From contig NC_088319.1 in assembly GCF_910592395.1 (NCBI RefSeq), forward strand, positions 9,670,001 through 9,734,000: a DNA stretch of 64,000 bases, given 5' to 3'. Of this stretch, positions 39,231 through 51,874 are shown piece after piece; positions within the stretch are counted from its first letter, which is position 1, and the number at the start of each line of letters is the position of its first letter. Below the pieces are notes generated by a model. It did no database searches. It was not told the origin of the DNA and was given only the letters and a program-made list of their open reading frames with translations. Both the position numbers and the translations under genes were made by a program. This DNA is from Lineus longissimus. Its lineage: Eukaryota > Nemertea > Pilidiophora > Heteronemertea > Lineidae.

Positions 39231-40966
39231 TCTGTTTTTCCAATTCTGAGTCTGTTCCAAAAAGATAACATTCGCACGGCTATGTGAATCTTCAAAGAGT
39301 GTCGCCCAAGTTCTCCCATTACCATTACTGTAGGAGTTCTTAATGGTAATCGTAGCAAATATTTGCAAAATTTAACTTGTACACGGTCCAGCAACTCGGT
39401 GTTTTGGTTACCCCACACCTCACTACCATATAGCAAAACTGGTGTGACTACTTTGTCAAATACATGTATGTCTAGACTCAATTCGACCGTAAGAGAAAGT
39501 CTTCTACACGCTCTCAGTACACCAAACATGGCTTTCATACCTTTATTATATCTATCTTTTATTGCCCTCGCAAAATTTCCATTATATGAGAATGTTACGC
39601 CTAAGTATGTGAAATGGTCTACCAACTCGACCCTACCCCCATTATATCTAAATTCCGGTATATTTACTCTAAGCTTTCCCCGAGAAAAAATCATTGCCTT
39701 GGTTTTCTTAATATTTACGATCAGATGCCACTCCTCACAGTAATCGTGCAATATGTTCAGGGCGTTTTGTAACTCGTTAGGATCATCTGCCATAAGAATC
39801 ATATCGTCCGCATACAATAATATTGCCAGCTTCAAAAAAATCTCCAAGTTGTCTAAAAACTCACATCGGCTATAGATATGTAAATCAGAAGGACCATTAA
39901 AACCATGGTCGTTCAAAAAAAATTCAAAATCGTTTAGATATAACGCAAATAAGAGTGGCGACATATTTTCGCCCTGCCTAACCCCAATGGAACACGGAAA
40001 ATAATCTGATCTATTATTGTTAATCTGAACACTCGTTTTCGCTTTATCATACATATTTACCATGACATTCAATATTTTACCGTGTATACCATTTCCAATA
40101 AGTTTACGCCAAAGTCCTAACCTCCATATTTTATCGAAAGCTTGTTTGAAATCAATAAATACCACATATAAGCGTTTGCCCTAACTCAAATACAAATCAA
40201 TCAAACACTTCAGAACAAAAACATTGTCCATGGTAGAGTAACCTGATCTGAAACCTGTTTGTTCTTCACCTAATACCTCGTGTAAATTCACATACTCGTC
40301 TAACCTGCTGTTTAAAATAGCTGTGAACAATTTACCTAAACAGCTTAATAAAGTAATACCTCTGTAATTCTCACCCTTTGTTCTATCACCCTTTTTCTTA
40401 TAGATTGGTTTTATAATGCCATTAATCCAATTTGTCGGTATGCATCCACTGTCCAAAATTCTGTTAAACAAATTATAATAAAAATCTATTAAATACTCCC
40501 CGGTGTTAATGATAAGTTCGTTTGTAATACCGTCAACTCCACTGGCCTTTCTCCGCTTCAATTTTCTTATTTGGGTCAAAATTTCCCCCCTCTCTATCTG
40601 CCTATTCAACACTTCATCTCCCCTGTTTATCTGCTCAGTAGTCATCTCGAAACTTTCGTCGGCCACATTCCCAGCATTTAATTCTTTAAAATGATTTTGT
40701 AAAGTGTCGAGCATATTATCAGGTATTCTATCTTGTTCATTTCCCCTAACATTCAACATCTTCCAAAATTTGTGAGACTCGTGGTCTTTCAACTGTTTCA
40801 GATCCTCTATTCTACTCAGATTATACATATGTAAACTGGTCTTTAGTAACTTCTTGTACTGTTTTCTCTCGTTTTTCATTTGGGTCCTATTTGCATGCGA
40901 CTTAACATTTCTAAAACGCTTCCGGGCACGATTAAAAGCACTTTTCTGTAATCTGCACTCTTCATG
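39231..40966 (-). pseudogene. Non-LTR ORF2 reverse transcriptase domain
   Basis: Continues the endonuclease frame after TAA at 40967-40969. N-terminal RT blocks include KLKRRKASGVDGITNELI, INGIIKPIYKKKGD and YRGITLLSCLGKLFTAIL. After a TAG at 40181-40183 the same frame gives VFIDFKQAFDKIW (motif A), SIGVRQGENMSPLLFALYLN and ILLYADDMILMADD (YADD catalytic box), followed by thumb sequence (WHLIVNIKKTKAMIF) and MGELGRHSLKIHIAVRM. Catalytic residues are retained, but two nonsense codons and the downstream insertion make it non-functional. Confidence 0.9.
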
Positions 40967-42079
40967 TTACCAAGGTTTCCTTTTTAAAATGTCAGGTCTG
41001 TTACTCCTATTATTCCCTTTTACACCGAATGTTTCAACAGCACTACCAATCAGTACTGACTGATAGTTTTCTAGCACATTGTCAATCTGATCAACAGTTA
41101 AATCACCAGTACCAACATCCTGGGTCCATTTGGTTATTTCGTCTATCACCCTCCTGTCTAAATGTTGCATAAAGACATCCTTTTTTTCATCACACCATGG
41201 TTTTGGAACGACTTCATCACTTTCTATAGCTACATTTTGCTCATTCCTATAATCGCCACACCAATTACAAACCAAACTTACAGGGCAATGCTTATCAGAA
41301 AACATACCGTTAAAATCGCCGACAAAAAAATCTTGTACAAAACTAAATAAATCAGTTGTGAGGAGAAAATAATCTATGACTGAACAATCAGCGCAGGTGG
41401 TTTTTCCTACACCTTCATCTTGACCAGAACGACCATTCACTATGTTGATACCCAGACCCGAACAAAGTTCGAGTAACCTATTTCCATAATTGCAAACTCT
41501 CTTCACGTCCTGTGACACACGATCTGACAGTGCAAACTCTTCACGTGACAGATCAGTTTCCAAAACAAAGTCCGGGCTTTCGCCCGAGTGGGCATTAAAA
41601 TCACCCCCTATGCAAAAATAACAATCATACCTGGCGTTCAGATCAACAATGTCACTTTCTAACTTATCAAATAAATCTATGCTTGAATACCTAGAGTTTT
41701 CCGGCGGAATATATACGACACCACATAATAGATCTTTATCTAGGGATAGACACTTTTTATCAATTTTACACCACTGAATATGTTGATGTTCACTATTCAC
41801 AGCTTCACAAAATTCTGTTAACTCATTTTTCACAAAAAGAGCAATTCCCCCAGATGGGTGAGCCGAACACACTTGTTTATTTTTTGCAAACATTTTAAAA
41901 CCTGGTACCGAAATTTCATCAACATCATTAAGCTTAGTCTCGGTAATAAACAAAAATTGAAAGTCACCTACATACTCCTCAAAATCCTCAGCGATAAGTT
42001 TCGATTTTAATCCACATACATTAAGATTTAACAGTTTAAAAAAGTCACGTTCCCGCTGTACTGGTGCTATATCATGCAC
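40967..42079 (-). pseudogene. Non-LTR ORF2 endonuclease domain (APE-type)
   Basis: A 370-codon open segment beginning 12 bases after ORF1. It carries the AP-endonuclease-like nicking domain: LLNLNVCGLKSKL, FLFITETKLNDVD (catalytic Glu), GGIALFVKNEL, GVVYIPPENSRY, CFIGGDFNAHSGE (Asp/Asn), VIDYFLLTTDL and MFSDKHCPVSL (His). It ends at TAA just after KRKPW, where relatives continue with an acidic segment, so this is a nonsense mutation and not the true end. The domain nicks target DNA for target-primed reverse transcription. Confidence 0.9.
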
Positions 42080-42091
42080 CTCAGCGTCTCC

Positions 42092-43006
42092 CTAATGTTC
42101 CATGACAGTAGTCTGTTCACGTCCATAGTCACGAATGGGCCTCCCTTCCAACACGTGTTGTGGGTCCTCGCACGGTTTGCCGTCAATATACAGTTTGTCA
42201 CGATTAATCCAAGCCTTTTTCCCCATATTCTTTGCTTTCTTCACGAATGGTCTTAGTTTCTTTCTCCTCTCTTCGATCAATCTAGGGTATTGCTCGTTGA
42301 TATATATGTTTGTGCCCTTTAACTTAGGCGCTGCACGCTGTATCCTCCTTCGGTCATCACGGTTCACCAACTTTGCCACTATTGCTCTCGGTCGCTCAGA
42401 AGGTTTCCTTGGTCTCCCTATTCGATGAGCCCTTTGTATATCAATTTCATTTCTCAGTATTTCAAGCCTTTCTTCGATAATTTTAAGCAGCACATCCTTT
42501 GAGTCCTCGGTATCGGTTTGGCCGTCCGGGACACTATCGAAAAGTAAGTTATCCATCATCGAGCGACATCGAACATCCAAAACCTGCTCCTGTAGTGAAC
42601 CAATCGTGTCATACAATTTGCGATTTTCTACTTCCAATACATCAACCTTCCGCCCAATATCGTCACACTTTTTCGAGGTAGAACTGACATCGGCCTTCAA
42701 AGTAGTGATTTCGTTCTCGATCCACTGTACACTGCGTTCTATTGTATCCAGCTTGTTCAATTTGGTGTACATGTCTGCTATTACCTCAGCAAGGGACAAT
42801 TGCCTTCCGCCCACAAACACACCCTGCACTTGTGTACTGGTAGCCTGCGTCGAGCCTTGCTGTGCTTTATCACCATGTACTTGGCCCTGTACGCCGGTAA
42901 CATTTTGGCCACGTTGTTTCGAACTAGCAACTTGAGACACTGGTACTGACTTGCCTGCTGTATTAGCACGATTTCTTATGACCGGTGGTTGCTCCTTAGA
43001 CGCCAT
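42092..43006 (-). CDS. Non-LTR ORF1 protein, L1 ORF1p-like
   Basis: An intact 304-codon frame, upstream of ORF2. The N-terminal 85 residues are Gln/Ser/Val-rich and low complexity. About 75-145 is a coiled coil (DMYTKLNKLDTIERSV; VDVLEVENRKLYDTIGSLQEQ). Residues about 145-290 match the L1 ORF1p (transposase_22) RRM-plus-C-terminal domain: RSMMDNLLFDSVPDGQTDTE, RAHRIGRPRKPSERPRAIVA, and KGTNIYINEQYPRLI. Such proteins trimerise and coat the retrotransposon RNA. It has no premature stop, unlike ORF2. Confidence 0.85.
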   Translation of the reverse strand: MASKEQPPVIRNRANTAGKSVPVSQVASSKQRGQNVTGVQGQVHGDKAQQGSTQATSTQVQGVFVGGRQLSLAEVIADMYTKLNKLDTIERSVQWIENEITTLKADVSSTSKKCDDIGRKVDVLEVENRKLYDTIGSLQEQVLDVRCRSMMDNLLFDSVPDGQTDTEDSKDVLLKIIEERLEILRNEIDIQRAHRIGRPRKPSERPRAIVAKLVNRDDRRRIQRAAPKLKGTNIYINEQYPRLIEERRKKLRPFVKKAKNMGKKAWINRDKLYIDGKPCEDPQHVLEGRPIRDYGREQTTVMEH

Positions 43007-43070
43007 ACTTTTCGTGTTCGCGACATAGGGTGATGAAGACGGGTATCAACGACTTAATTTCTTAAAAAGG

Positions 43071-44470
43071 ACGACACGTTCTTCAATCCCCTAACTTGAT
43101 CCATCGCCATATCTACCATTCGCCGAAACCAAACGCCACCTGGCGTTAAAAGGAGTAAGCTCCACAAACGCTCGCAGTGCCGTTATTTTACCCTTTTGGT
43201 GTTTGTCGCTTTTTCAGTCAGCGCCATCTATCGTCAAAACTACTGACAAATTTTGCGTTGCCACTTAAAGCGAACTGGAACCGCCGAGCCAGTTCGTATG
43301 TCCTCGTTTTCATTTCCCGCGTATCGGGTGATCAGAACGAGGCATGAATGAAACATGGCGCCTAGCTGTCAATCATTGAGTGACGTCACTACTATGGAAT
43401 TTACTACGAAAACTCATGAATGAAAGATCGCATGACTCACGTGATTCTCACATGATTCTCAATAATAACAAATTGAACTGCGCATGCTCGGGCACTGGGG
43501 GCGGAGCTACAAATCTGAACTCGAATATGAAGTTGGAAGTTCGACTTTCTCGGGCGGTGAAAGTCGAAAAGTTGAATAAATCGCTCGGCGGTTCCAGTTC
43601 GCTTTAATATACATGTATATTGTTTCATGCTAAAATTGCATTTTCTCCCTTACGCCAACCCCGATTTGCATGAAACTTTCTTTATCCGAAGCGGAACTCT
43701 AATACGCACAAAACATCAGGAGACACGTCACCCCGATTTTGTCAACGGTTTCGACGATAGAGGGCGGTTAGTGAAAAAAAGTAAAAAAATGCATTAAATG
43801 CCACCTATTATCAAAACCTGTAACTATAACGTGACTTCGTCGGTAACATCTGGTGGGTAATGAGATTCTGCATCAGATGAAATTAATCTGATTCAATTCG
43901 GAGTTCGCATTCGGAAGTTATAGCCCTTGTAAGAAAAACAAGATGGCTGGTCTGGAGGCCATATTGAATATCCGATCGCAACCAAAACCTATATATTTCC
44001 TGGGCATCATAGGGAGGCATTGTTCATGCCACTAGAATAAACTCAAAGGCTCGCAGTGCCGATATTTTACCATTTTGGTGTTTGCCCCATTTTCAGTCAG
44101 CGCCATCTATCGTCAAAACCGTTGACAAATTTTGGGTCGCCACCCTATATATTTTATGCGCAACAAGATTCTGCATCATTTGAAAGTAGTTTCGTTCAAA
44201 TCGGAGTGCGCATTATGGAGAAAAAGCCATTATTAGATTTTCACTTAGCGCCCCCTAGCGGCCGACCCCCTCAATGAATTTCGTAATTAGGGCAAGGAGG
44301 ATCAACTTCAGACTTGGGCCTATCATATGAAATAAGTTCCACATCTACAGCTATCACCATCTCTGAGATTTGCTCTGCACAAAAATCCGTAGAAAAAGGA
44401 AAGAAAGAAAGAAAGAAAAAACACAAGCAAAGCAATAGGTTTTCGTTTTTTGAGAAAAACGAAAACCTAA
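43071..44470. other. Right part of the 8-kb insertion: repeated non-coding modules
   Basis: Module CTCGCAGTGCCG...TTTTGGTGTTTG...CGCCATCTATCGTCAAAAC occurs at 43171-43262 and 44050-44145. A reverse-oriented fragment (GTCAACGGTTTCGACGATAG) lies at 43741. A GAAA simple repeat (44399-44430) precedes the terminal hairpin. No gene. Confidence 0.6.
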
Positions 44471-47400
44471 TTACTGGTTAAGGATAGGTTCCTTTATAGG
44501 ACCAAAGACAGTGCCTAGATCCGCCACTGATGACCATGCGTTTGAGCAAGATAAAGACAGCGTAGCCTTTTCTGCAGTGCATATTCCGGTCAGTGCATAT
44601 TCACAATGTTTTGAACTGTGAAACCATTTGACAGCACAGTCTATTTCGAAGACTTGGTTTTTATAAGGTAAAATGTGGTATTTGTAGCCCAGGTCTAATG
44701 TTTTTGATTCATATTCCGGTAACCATAGAATTATTCAGCCAACCCAAGCATGAATATGAAGAAGGCGTGTCTTTGGTATCACGGCATTAATAGGTTTTGA
44801 TTATGCAACATGTTATGTAAGAGTTTTGGCAATGAGAAGGAAACAAATCGGACATATCCACAAAAATAGTTGGGATCAAACTTGCTGCAGGCGGACGAAT
44901 TTTCACACTTATAGTGCATTAATATTTGAAACTTGGTTCAGGTGATCAGTATAGTGTAAAGAATGCTGACTGTGTATGATATCGTTATTGACAATAAATT
45001 ATTCAGAGACACTTTTTAGCTTCGCTTGCAATTTTTAATTGCCAGCGTAGCTTATCTCTTTGCGGTGGATTCTTTTGTTAAAGCCATTAGTGCCGGACTA
45101 CTTCGGACGATCATGTGGAAGCGATTTATTTTTTCACACCAGGTGACGCCATTTTGTTTCCCATATTTGGCATAATTTATGCCGCAGCGTCATTGCATGT
45201 AGGATTTTACGTAGATCGACATACCTGTGCTTGATGCAGCGGGTGGACAAGGTTACTTTCCTTATCTTCATTAAGCACCTTGTTCCCAGGTATTTTACGG
45301 GGCTTTTGCACCTCGTCCAATGAACTTTCGCGAGCGGGTCTCCGATCACAAAATCCATTTGATTTACTCTGCATCTTACGAAAATAGTTATCACTATAGG
45401 TCGTTAACCATGGTAATGGTAATTGTATGGAGTGTGCGTGCGTGTGCAAAAATTAGCAAGCGATGCCTTCCAGTGGCTAAAAACAGGAAACTGACAAAAC
45501 TGCCGAGTCAAGTAAAAATCGCGCCCTAGAACAAAAGAACAGCTCCAGGTAGGTCATCCAGTGTGAATTCTGGCTAAAGTACCTGGAGACAAGGTACCTA
45601 GTGTTGATTATCTCTGTCAACCTCGTTCGCCTGTTGCCTCTCAGCGCTGCACTCACTGAGACATGCGAGACGAAATGGGGATTCCCATAACCTCATTCAT
45701 ATGAATAAATTATGACGCCGTGTGCCAAATATGGGAAACAAAATGGCGTCGGCTGGTGTGAAAAAATAAATCGCAATGTGGAAGCGAGTTGTGCAGCGCA
45801 TTAATTTAAAGTGCGCATGCACAGTGGTGTCTTCAGTCCGCCCAGCCATAGAACTTCCAATCAGTCAATGTCGTCATCAGCGCGCGAATTCGTGCGCAGT
45901 CAATTCAGGAATATTTAGAGTATTCGATGTAATATTACGATTGTAATAAATACTTGCAGTGTTTTTGATCTATAATACTGACTGTAAGTTGTATATCAGC
46001 GTAATAAAGTGAGATATGATGTGTAATGTTGATGCGTAATATCTTTCGAAGTGACGGAGAAGAAGGACAGCGAAACCGGCTACGCCATTTGCAATCTTTA
46101 CGAAGGTGAGTGTAAAAATGTTCGCTATCTTAATCGCCTTGCAAGTCGCGCTTAATCACTACATCGGAGAAAAATAACTAGTCGTAGGGCAAGAATACGG
46201 TCTTTAGAATGTGTGTGTGCTATTATTTTCCGTGATTATTAGCAGATGTTGTATTTTGGAAGCAAACTTTTCGTGGTTGGTGTCCCACGTTTCTGCTTTG
46301 AATGTTGTGATTTCTCTACTTGGAATATTCGTCAGTGCAAATCGCAGTTGTGTCAAAGCAACTCAACGAATCTCAGGCTGGCCGTATCATAGTTTATCCA
46401 TTTCATATGTCGATCTGGGAAAGTTATGTTGTGTTTGGCCCCGTGTTTCAAGCTTTTGAGCGATCGGGCATGTCGGGCGCCCATTCGGCAATTTCCGGAA
46501 AATAATTTTTCCAAGCACGTGTTACTGTTTACTCGTCGCTGATCATGTGGTTTTGTTTACAACTTATATTTTGAACAAAACTACGTGGTTTGCCGGAGAA
46601 CTAACCTTAAAATAGTGTCATGAAGTATACGTTTGTGTTCCCAAGTACATTGGCAGACATGAATGATGCTTTCAAAAAGTTTGTCTGGTGTTATTTTTAT
46701 GCCATGCATAGGCCTAGTATTAGTAAACAAAGAAGTTGCCTGCGCACGTCACGTCACGTAGCCCTAGATCGTTATTTACACTCTCCTATACTACCAAGCT
46801 GGTGGAGGTAATAAAAGCGTGCACAGAGCGTCACGACGCGATCACGTGTAGTGGCTAGTCGGGTTGGTGCGTCGTTTGTCACCTCAATCTTGCTTCCATT
46901 ACCAATAATTGTGCGCTATAGCATATACTAACATGTTCTCTGATCAATACTTCACATCAATAAAGGCGATGTTTCGTTTATTCACACTTGCCTCTTGATG
47001 ACATGATGTATTCGAGTTCAAAATGATGGAAAAGTGTCCGACGGGTGGATTTCGCTTGAAAATCCTGTGCTGAAGCGATGTGAGAAATCTTCCGTCAAAT
47101 ACCGCGCTGCACTGCCCTTAGAAAGGGAATCCCCAAGCCATTCAGCCAATCGGCGTGTAGCATTTTGCTGTCATTAGTGTTAAATATGGGTTACAAAGGG
47201 GTAGTCCCTGGACAAGCGCAATACAATGAACCAGCCATTTGCCGTTTCATATTTGGAAGACGACCAATCAGCGGCCGCGAAATTAGTGACGTCACGCAGA
47301 GGCTTGGCGATTGACTTTCTAGTATTAGAAATGAACAGATGTGGGCTAAAGAGTAAAAGTAATACAAGAAATTGGCTGATATTTGTTTTTACAAACCATG

Positions 47401-48736
47401 TATTCAGTTCAACAATTTTTCTTGCAGACCGAGATTGTGCACAAGTTGAATACTATACATCATCATTATCAGACAGTGCCATTGATTTTGGTAAGTAAAA
47501 CGATATCAACAATACTCTGGACCAAACATGATGGCTACTTGAAGAAGCTTGGCGGACCAATACATTTAGCCAAATTTCAGCTTGGTGAAATACCAGCTGT
47601 TGCATCGTATCATTGAGGGCCTACATGTAGGTACATTAGAAAGCTGCTGAGAAGTAAACCTTAAGTTGAGGTACCATTTTCATTTACAAGTGAACCGTAC
47701 CTCTTGTCTTATGTTACAAGTTCTTCTATCAAGCATCACCCACCAAAACTAGCTGTTATTGGCATGTCAATAGATTCCAAGTGAAATATTCTAAACAGAA
47801 TGCATGTCACCTGATCAAGGCGTATCATATAGTTAACAGGCGTAAACAATTGACTGTACTACGAAGTCCAGGGGTATCAACCATAACAAGCATACTGATA
47901 CCAAAAAGACTGCAAAGTATACATCAGAGGCGCATTAACAGTGCATCGTACTTCATACATAAACCAGGTGTATCAAACCCGACAGGCATATACATAAGTC
48001 AGGAATTGTCAACAAATTTGACATCCAACTCCTCAGGTGCATCCTATCGTCAACACTAACAGGCACACAAGTAACCCCAAGTGACTATAGAGTGATTCAT
48101 CTGGAGTTGACTGCATATATACCAGGCGCAATTTCTATTCTCAGGCAGGTACATTCAACATGAATTATGTGTATTGTACATTAATCTGCATAGTGTACAT
48201 GTAAGTGTAACTATTGAAGTATACTCACTCAGCTGTTGCTTTACCTGCAAGATTGAATACACTGAGGCAGCCGAATATTATTAGTATTGTATCTGAATCA
48301 ACAAGCATAGAACTTCACAATGGGAATCTCTTTGACACAATATCGATTATGCATTGGCCTTTATCATTTGTCAGGCACTAGCAAAAAGGTCAGGCATGGT
48401 GTTAGTGTTACAATGGAGTACATACTTTTCCATTGCATTTATAGACACTTGTACAGCTTGCTATTTACTCGGTTGAAAATAAGAATTACTCTCGTGCATG
48501 TCAAATATGCCACTGTGTTGACTTGGCAAATATATCAGGCATATTGTTGCCGACTGTTGGAAGAGGCTAATGATATAGAATCAAATCCTGGGCCTAATAA
48601 TCAGCAGTCCATTAATACTAGTTGTTCATGTCTTGTACATGGTCACTATCACCAGGGGTCACCCATGTTCTCTGAATTATCTCGAGGCAAAGAGTGCGTT
48701 CCAACTGCTCTAGTGTCGATTCTATACACCAATATC
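44471..48736. repeat. 6.3-kb repeat unit, copy 2, main segment
   Basis: Near-identical to 30122-34398, including the inverted-repeat element at about 45121-45775, the possible exon (47428-47490) and the 2A-like frame. A deletion of about 18 bases at 48046 relative to copy 1 removes part of a short frame. It breaks off after ACACCAATATC at the second insertion. Confidence 0.9.
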
Positions 48737-48748
48737 CAGAAGTATTAA
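48320..48748 (+). CDS. Second copy of the 2A-like frame
   Basis: 142 codons, the same protein as at 33982 with DIESNPGP at 48572-48595 and the HGHYHQGSPMFSELSRGKEC segment unchanged. Copy 1 continues past ILYTNI with KNLQKW; here the insertion at 48737 replaces that with a short out-of-context tail and stop. Preservation of the frame in both copies could simply reflect recent duplication. Confidence 0.4.
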   Translation: MGISLTQYRLCIGLYHLSGTSKKVRHGVSVTMEYILFHCIYRHLYSLLFTRLKIRITLVHVKYATVLTWQIYQAYCCRLLEEANDIESNPGPNNQQSINTSCSCLVHGHYHQGSPMFSELSRGKECVPTALVSILYTNIQKY

Positions 48749-51700
48749 GGTAGCAGGAAGGGTTGGGCGTTTGTGATTTCTGAGTCTGAGGGGGTTGGTG
48801 TCTGTTGACTGTGCTTTAAGAGAGACTAGGCATGGCGCCAGTCTCTCTTAAAGCACAGTCAACAGGCATTTGGTCTCAGGATTTGGGTTTTGATTGCCAT
48901 GACTGTACCCCTGTAAAAGTCAGAGGAGGAGAAGTTTGGAATGATGAAAGCATTGAAGAAGAAGAAATGTTATTATTGAGGAAAGCAAAATTTATTATGA
49001 GACTAGAAGGCAGTGTCCTGACTTGATTATTTTGAAAATGGCGGTCTGAACACATTAAAAGGTGGAACATGGCATTTTATCGACTTTGAAGTGTTCCGCA
49101 GTTAAAGGGAGACTATAGGCAGCAGCTAGGTAGGCAAGATAAAGTCATACAAATTTGCCAATAGGGGTCAGTCATATCTCTAGGCATGGCGCCAGTCTCT
49201 CTTAAAGCACAGTCAACAGGCATTTGGTCTTAGTATTTGGGTAAGTACAGAATCAAGGCAGCTCAGAGAGCAATGATTGAACGATGCTGTGGACAAGTCC
49301 AACAATACTGCATCAGTCACGACCAACTTCTCATCAGAAAGCGTCACCACCAGCATATTCAATGTTCAGTTCCAACCTGTACCAGTCCAATGCACGCCTG
49401 TCATGGTCAGCAGTGGTCAGCTTAGCGCGATATGGAACATTCTTCCGAAACTCAAGCGAGGGAAGTCTGCTCATTAGCCTATCTCGCGCACTGCTCCTTC
49501 TTGTCAAACATCGTAGTGAAATCGTGGTACAGTGGGGCGTCCTCGAGGATTGCAGCTGGTCGGACAGATGTGAGGTGGAATGTGGGCGGCTGCACTTCTT
49601 CGTTGATGTGCGATGGCAGATAGCACAGTTGTTGCGTTGCATGACAGCTGAAAGTGAATGTGATATCATAGAACTGAGGCGTATGCAATGAGACTATAGG
49701 TGAAGTAGAAGCAAGGAGTGAAATGGGCCATCTTCCAGTGACTATAATATACAGAGTAAGGGCGCTGGGTGTTGTTAGATTCAGCATTGAATGTATTCCT
49801 CGTACAAGCGTGAATAGTGTGGACATACAGTGAGAGGTGAGAGACCCCTATTGACTACTTCTTGTAACTTTATCTTGGATATTATATTAGTATTGAACTT
49901 CTAGCCATGGAATATGAAGAAATTGAAGTTGTAGGCATGGAATATGAAAAATTATTCAACGGTGAAAGACATTATTCCATGAGGCTTTGCCGTGATCGCA
50001 AAGGACGCGACGCGATTGGTTCACATGCTAATGAGGTATGATAATGATAATTACCTCTATAATGCTACTTGGATAGCGACTGTGTCGTTCATTGCAACAG
50101 TGGTCTATGTCAATGTGTGCCTGCAATGTCAATGAAGTATGATGAGGTGATGACGATAGTGCAATTATTAAATATTGGCAAGAGATCATACTACAACATA
50201 GGTCTTGTTTTTGACAGATGACTGTGCGACATTCCCATTGGGTCTTGTGAGAGTCAGCGCTGCATGTATTCCTTGTACAAGCTTGAATAGTTGTGACGGA
50301 CTTTGAGGGGTGAGAGACCCCTATCGGCTACTTCGTCTAACTTTATCTTGCCTACCTAGCTGCTAGCAATAGTGCCCCTTTATCAAGAGTGAAACCCACT
50401 GTGCGGGGCTTAGAAATTACCTTTATAATCCTAGTTGGATAACCACTGTGTAGATGATTTGAAGAGTGCTCTGTGGATGTGTGCCTGTAATGCCAATGAA
50501 AGTATCATGAGGTGATGACGATAGTGGAATGACGAAATATTGGAAAGAGATCTATTCCTAGAAGAACATATGTCCTGTTTTGACTAGGTGGTCAGTGAGC
50601 ACTGCGTGTAACATGGTGGAGGCAGCGGAGATAATAACTGTGTCGAAAGTATTGTTATAGGGCCTTCCCTAGGCCCATGGGGTTAAATTTACAATCCACG
50701 ATTGAAAAGACGTAGTTTGATCGCATTCAACTATAAATCCATTGAACAGTTGTGTTCCTTTAGTCAACCGATGACCTTTTGTTGGGCCATGATCGGGGAT
50801 TGTAAACTGTAAATGTATTATGGACTGGGAGACGGGGGAAACACAAGTGAAATAGACCAAAACAAGCGATTTTGGGGCTTAGGTTTAGACGCATGCCCCA
50901 CATGCGCCATGCGGGATTATACGGTTCATGTGAACTTGTTGACATCTACATGATCTAGTGCTGTTATTGGTCATGTCATGGTACATGGTAGGCCTAATCA
51001 TCATGGCTATATGTTTCAGGAAAAGCTCGGAGTAAAATGAACTGCCGATGAATAATGATGTTGTTCATGTTTACCATGTTTACTAGTAGGCCCTACATAG
51101 CCATAGGGTATGCACTGGCCAGTGCACTTTCTGCACGTCGTCATGGTCATGTACGTGATACCTTGCATATTTTGATTTTTGAATGCACATGCTTTTTGGG
51201 CAAAATCACTTGTACCAACACTAATGAATAATGTCTTCTTATCCCTATGACTCCATACACAGTGAGGGCATTGTCCCATTCCCATCAAATGGTAACTTAT
51301 TGTACCGTATTAGGGTGGAAGTTGGGGAGCAAATACCTACCGTTGCACGCCTGTCATAATCAGCAGTGATGAGCTTAGCGCGATATGGAACATTCTTCAG
51401 AAACTCAAGCGAGGGAAGTCTGCTCATTAGCATATCTCGCGCACTGCTCCTTCTTGTCAAACATCGTAGTGAAATCGTAATGGAAAACGTCTGGCTTTGC
51501 GCCAGACGTTGAGACTAATAAGTGAAGAACTAATAGGTAAAGAACTTCTACTTGCGCGAGACTGCTCTGATAAAATTATCATTGCAGAGACTACGGTGAC
51601 GTACACATATATTTTTTACAATCAAAAATGCCCTCAAAAGACGACATGGAATGATTATTTTATTGATATTTCCTACTATATACCTTCAAATTATCACTTT

Positions 51701-51874
51701 ATACAAATAGATCGGCGTTAGGTCGCATGCTTTTCTTTCCTGGTGACACTATAAAGCAAAATAGTTGCAACCCAGTAAATGCGCTATAAGTCCAATAATA
51801 AGTGACGGTGACCCGTTATAAATGTTTCGCTAGCTTCGCTTTTTTGCCGCTACGCGGCGCGTTGGGCCCTTGCG
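48737..51874. mobile_element. 3.1-kb insertion in repeat copy 2
   Basis: The sequence is absent between CACCAATATC and AAGAACTTGC in copy 1. No transposase. It contains a perfect 25-bp inverted pair (48803-48827 and 48840-48864) whose right arm recurs near 49200-49223. It also has a direct repeat of about 134 bp (49391-49524 and 51345-51478), diverged repeats at 49785-49870/50256-50340 and 50103-50160/50470-50526, and a 10-bp-stem hairpin at 51486-51510. No target duplication was resolved. Confidence 0.6.

Larger units (their letters stand above)
37150..43070 (-). mobile_element. Non-LTR retrotransposon with L1-like ORF1 and APE endonuclease, decayed
   Basis: Minus-strand order is ORF1, endonuclease, reverse transcriptase, C-terminal Cys-His motif, then a 3' tail of about five TGTTA units (37157-37184). 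ORF2 has stops at 40967-40969 and near 40181 and carries the 1.37-kb insertion 37856-39224. Clade is uncertain: the RT tail looks CR1/I-like while ORF1 is L1-like. Confidence 0.85.
36405..44470. mobile_element. 8.07-kb insertion in repeat copy 2 (Helitron-like ends, composite)
   Basis: The uninterrupted sites at 30115-30128 and 53897-53910 read AACAGATTACTGG. Here the A and T are separated by 8,066 bp running from CTAGAACTGGCAAAGCCAG to AAACGAAAACCTAA. Insertion between A and T, a CTAA end and a strong subterminal hairpin (arms AGGTTTTCGTTTTT and GAAAAACGAAAACCT) recall Helitrons, but the left end lacks TC. The interior holds a non-LTR retrotransposon (about 37150-43070) and, at 43170-44280, repeated modules (CTCGCAGTGCCG; TCAGTCAGCGCCATCTATCG). 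36405-37150 has no recognised gene. Confidence 0.6.

Noticed and set aside
49284-49691. Overlapping frames of 111-135 codons on both strands
   Set aside because: Low-information frames in a repeat-rich insertion, with no domain signal and no conserved start.
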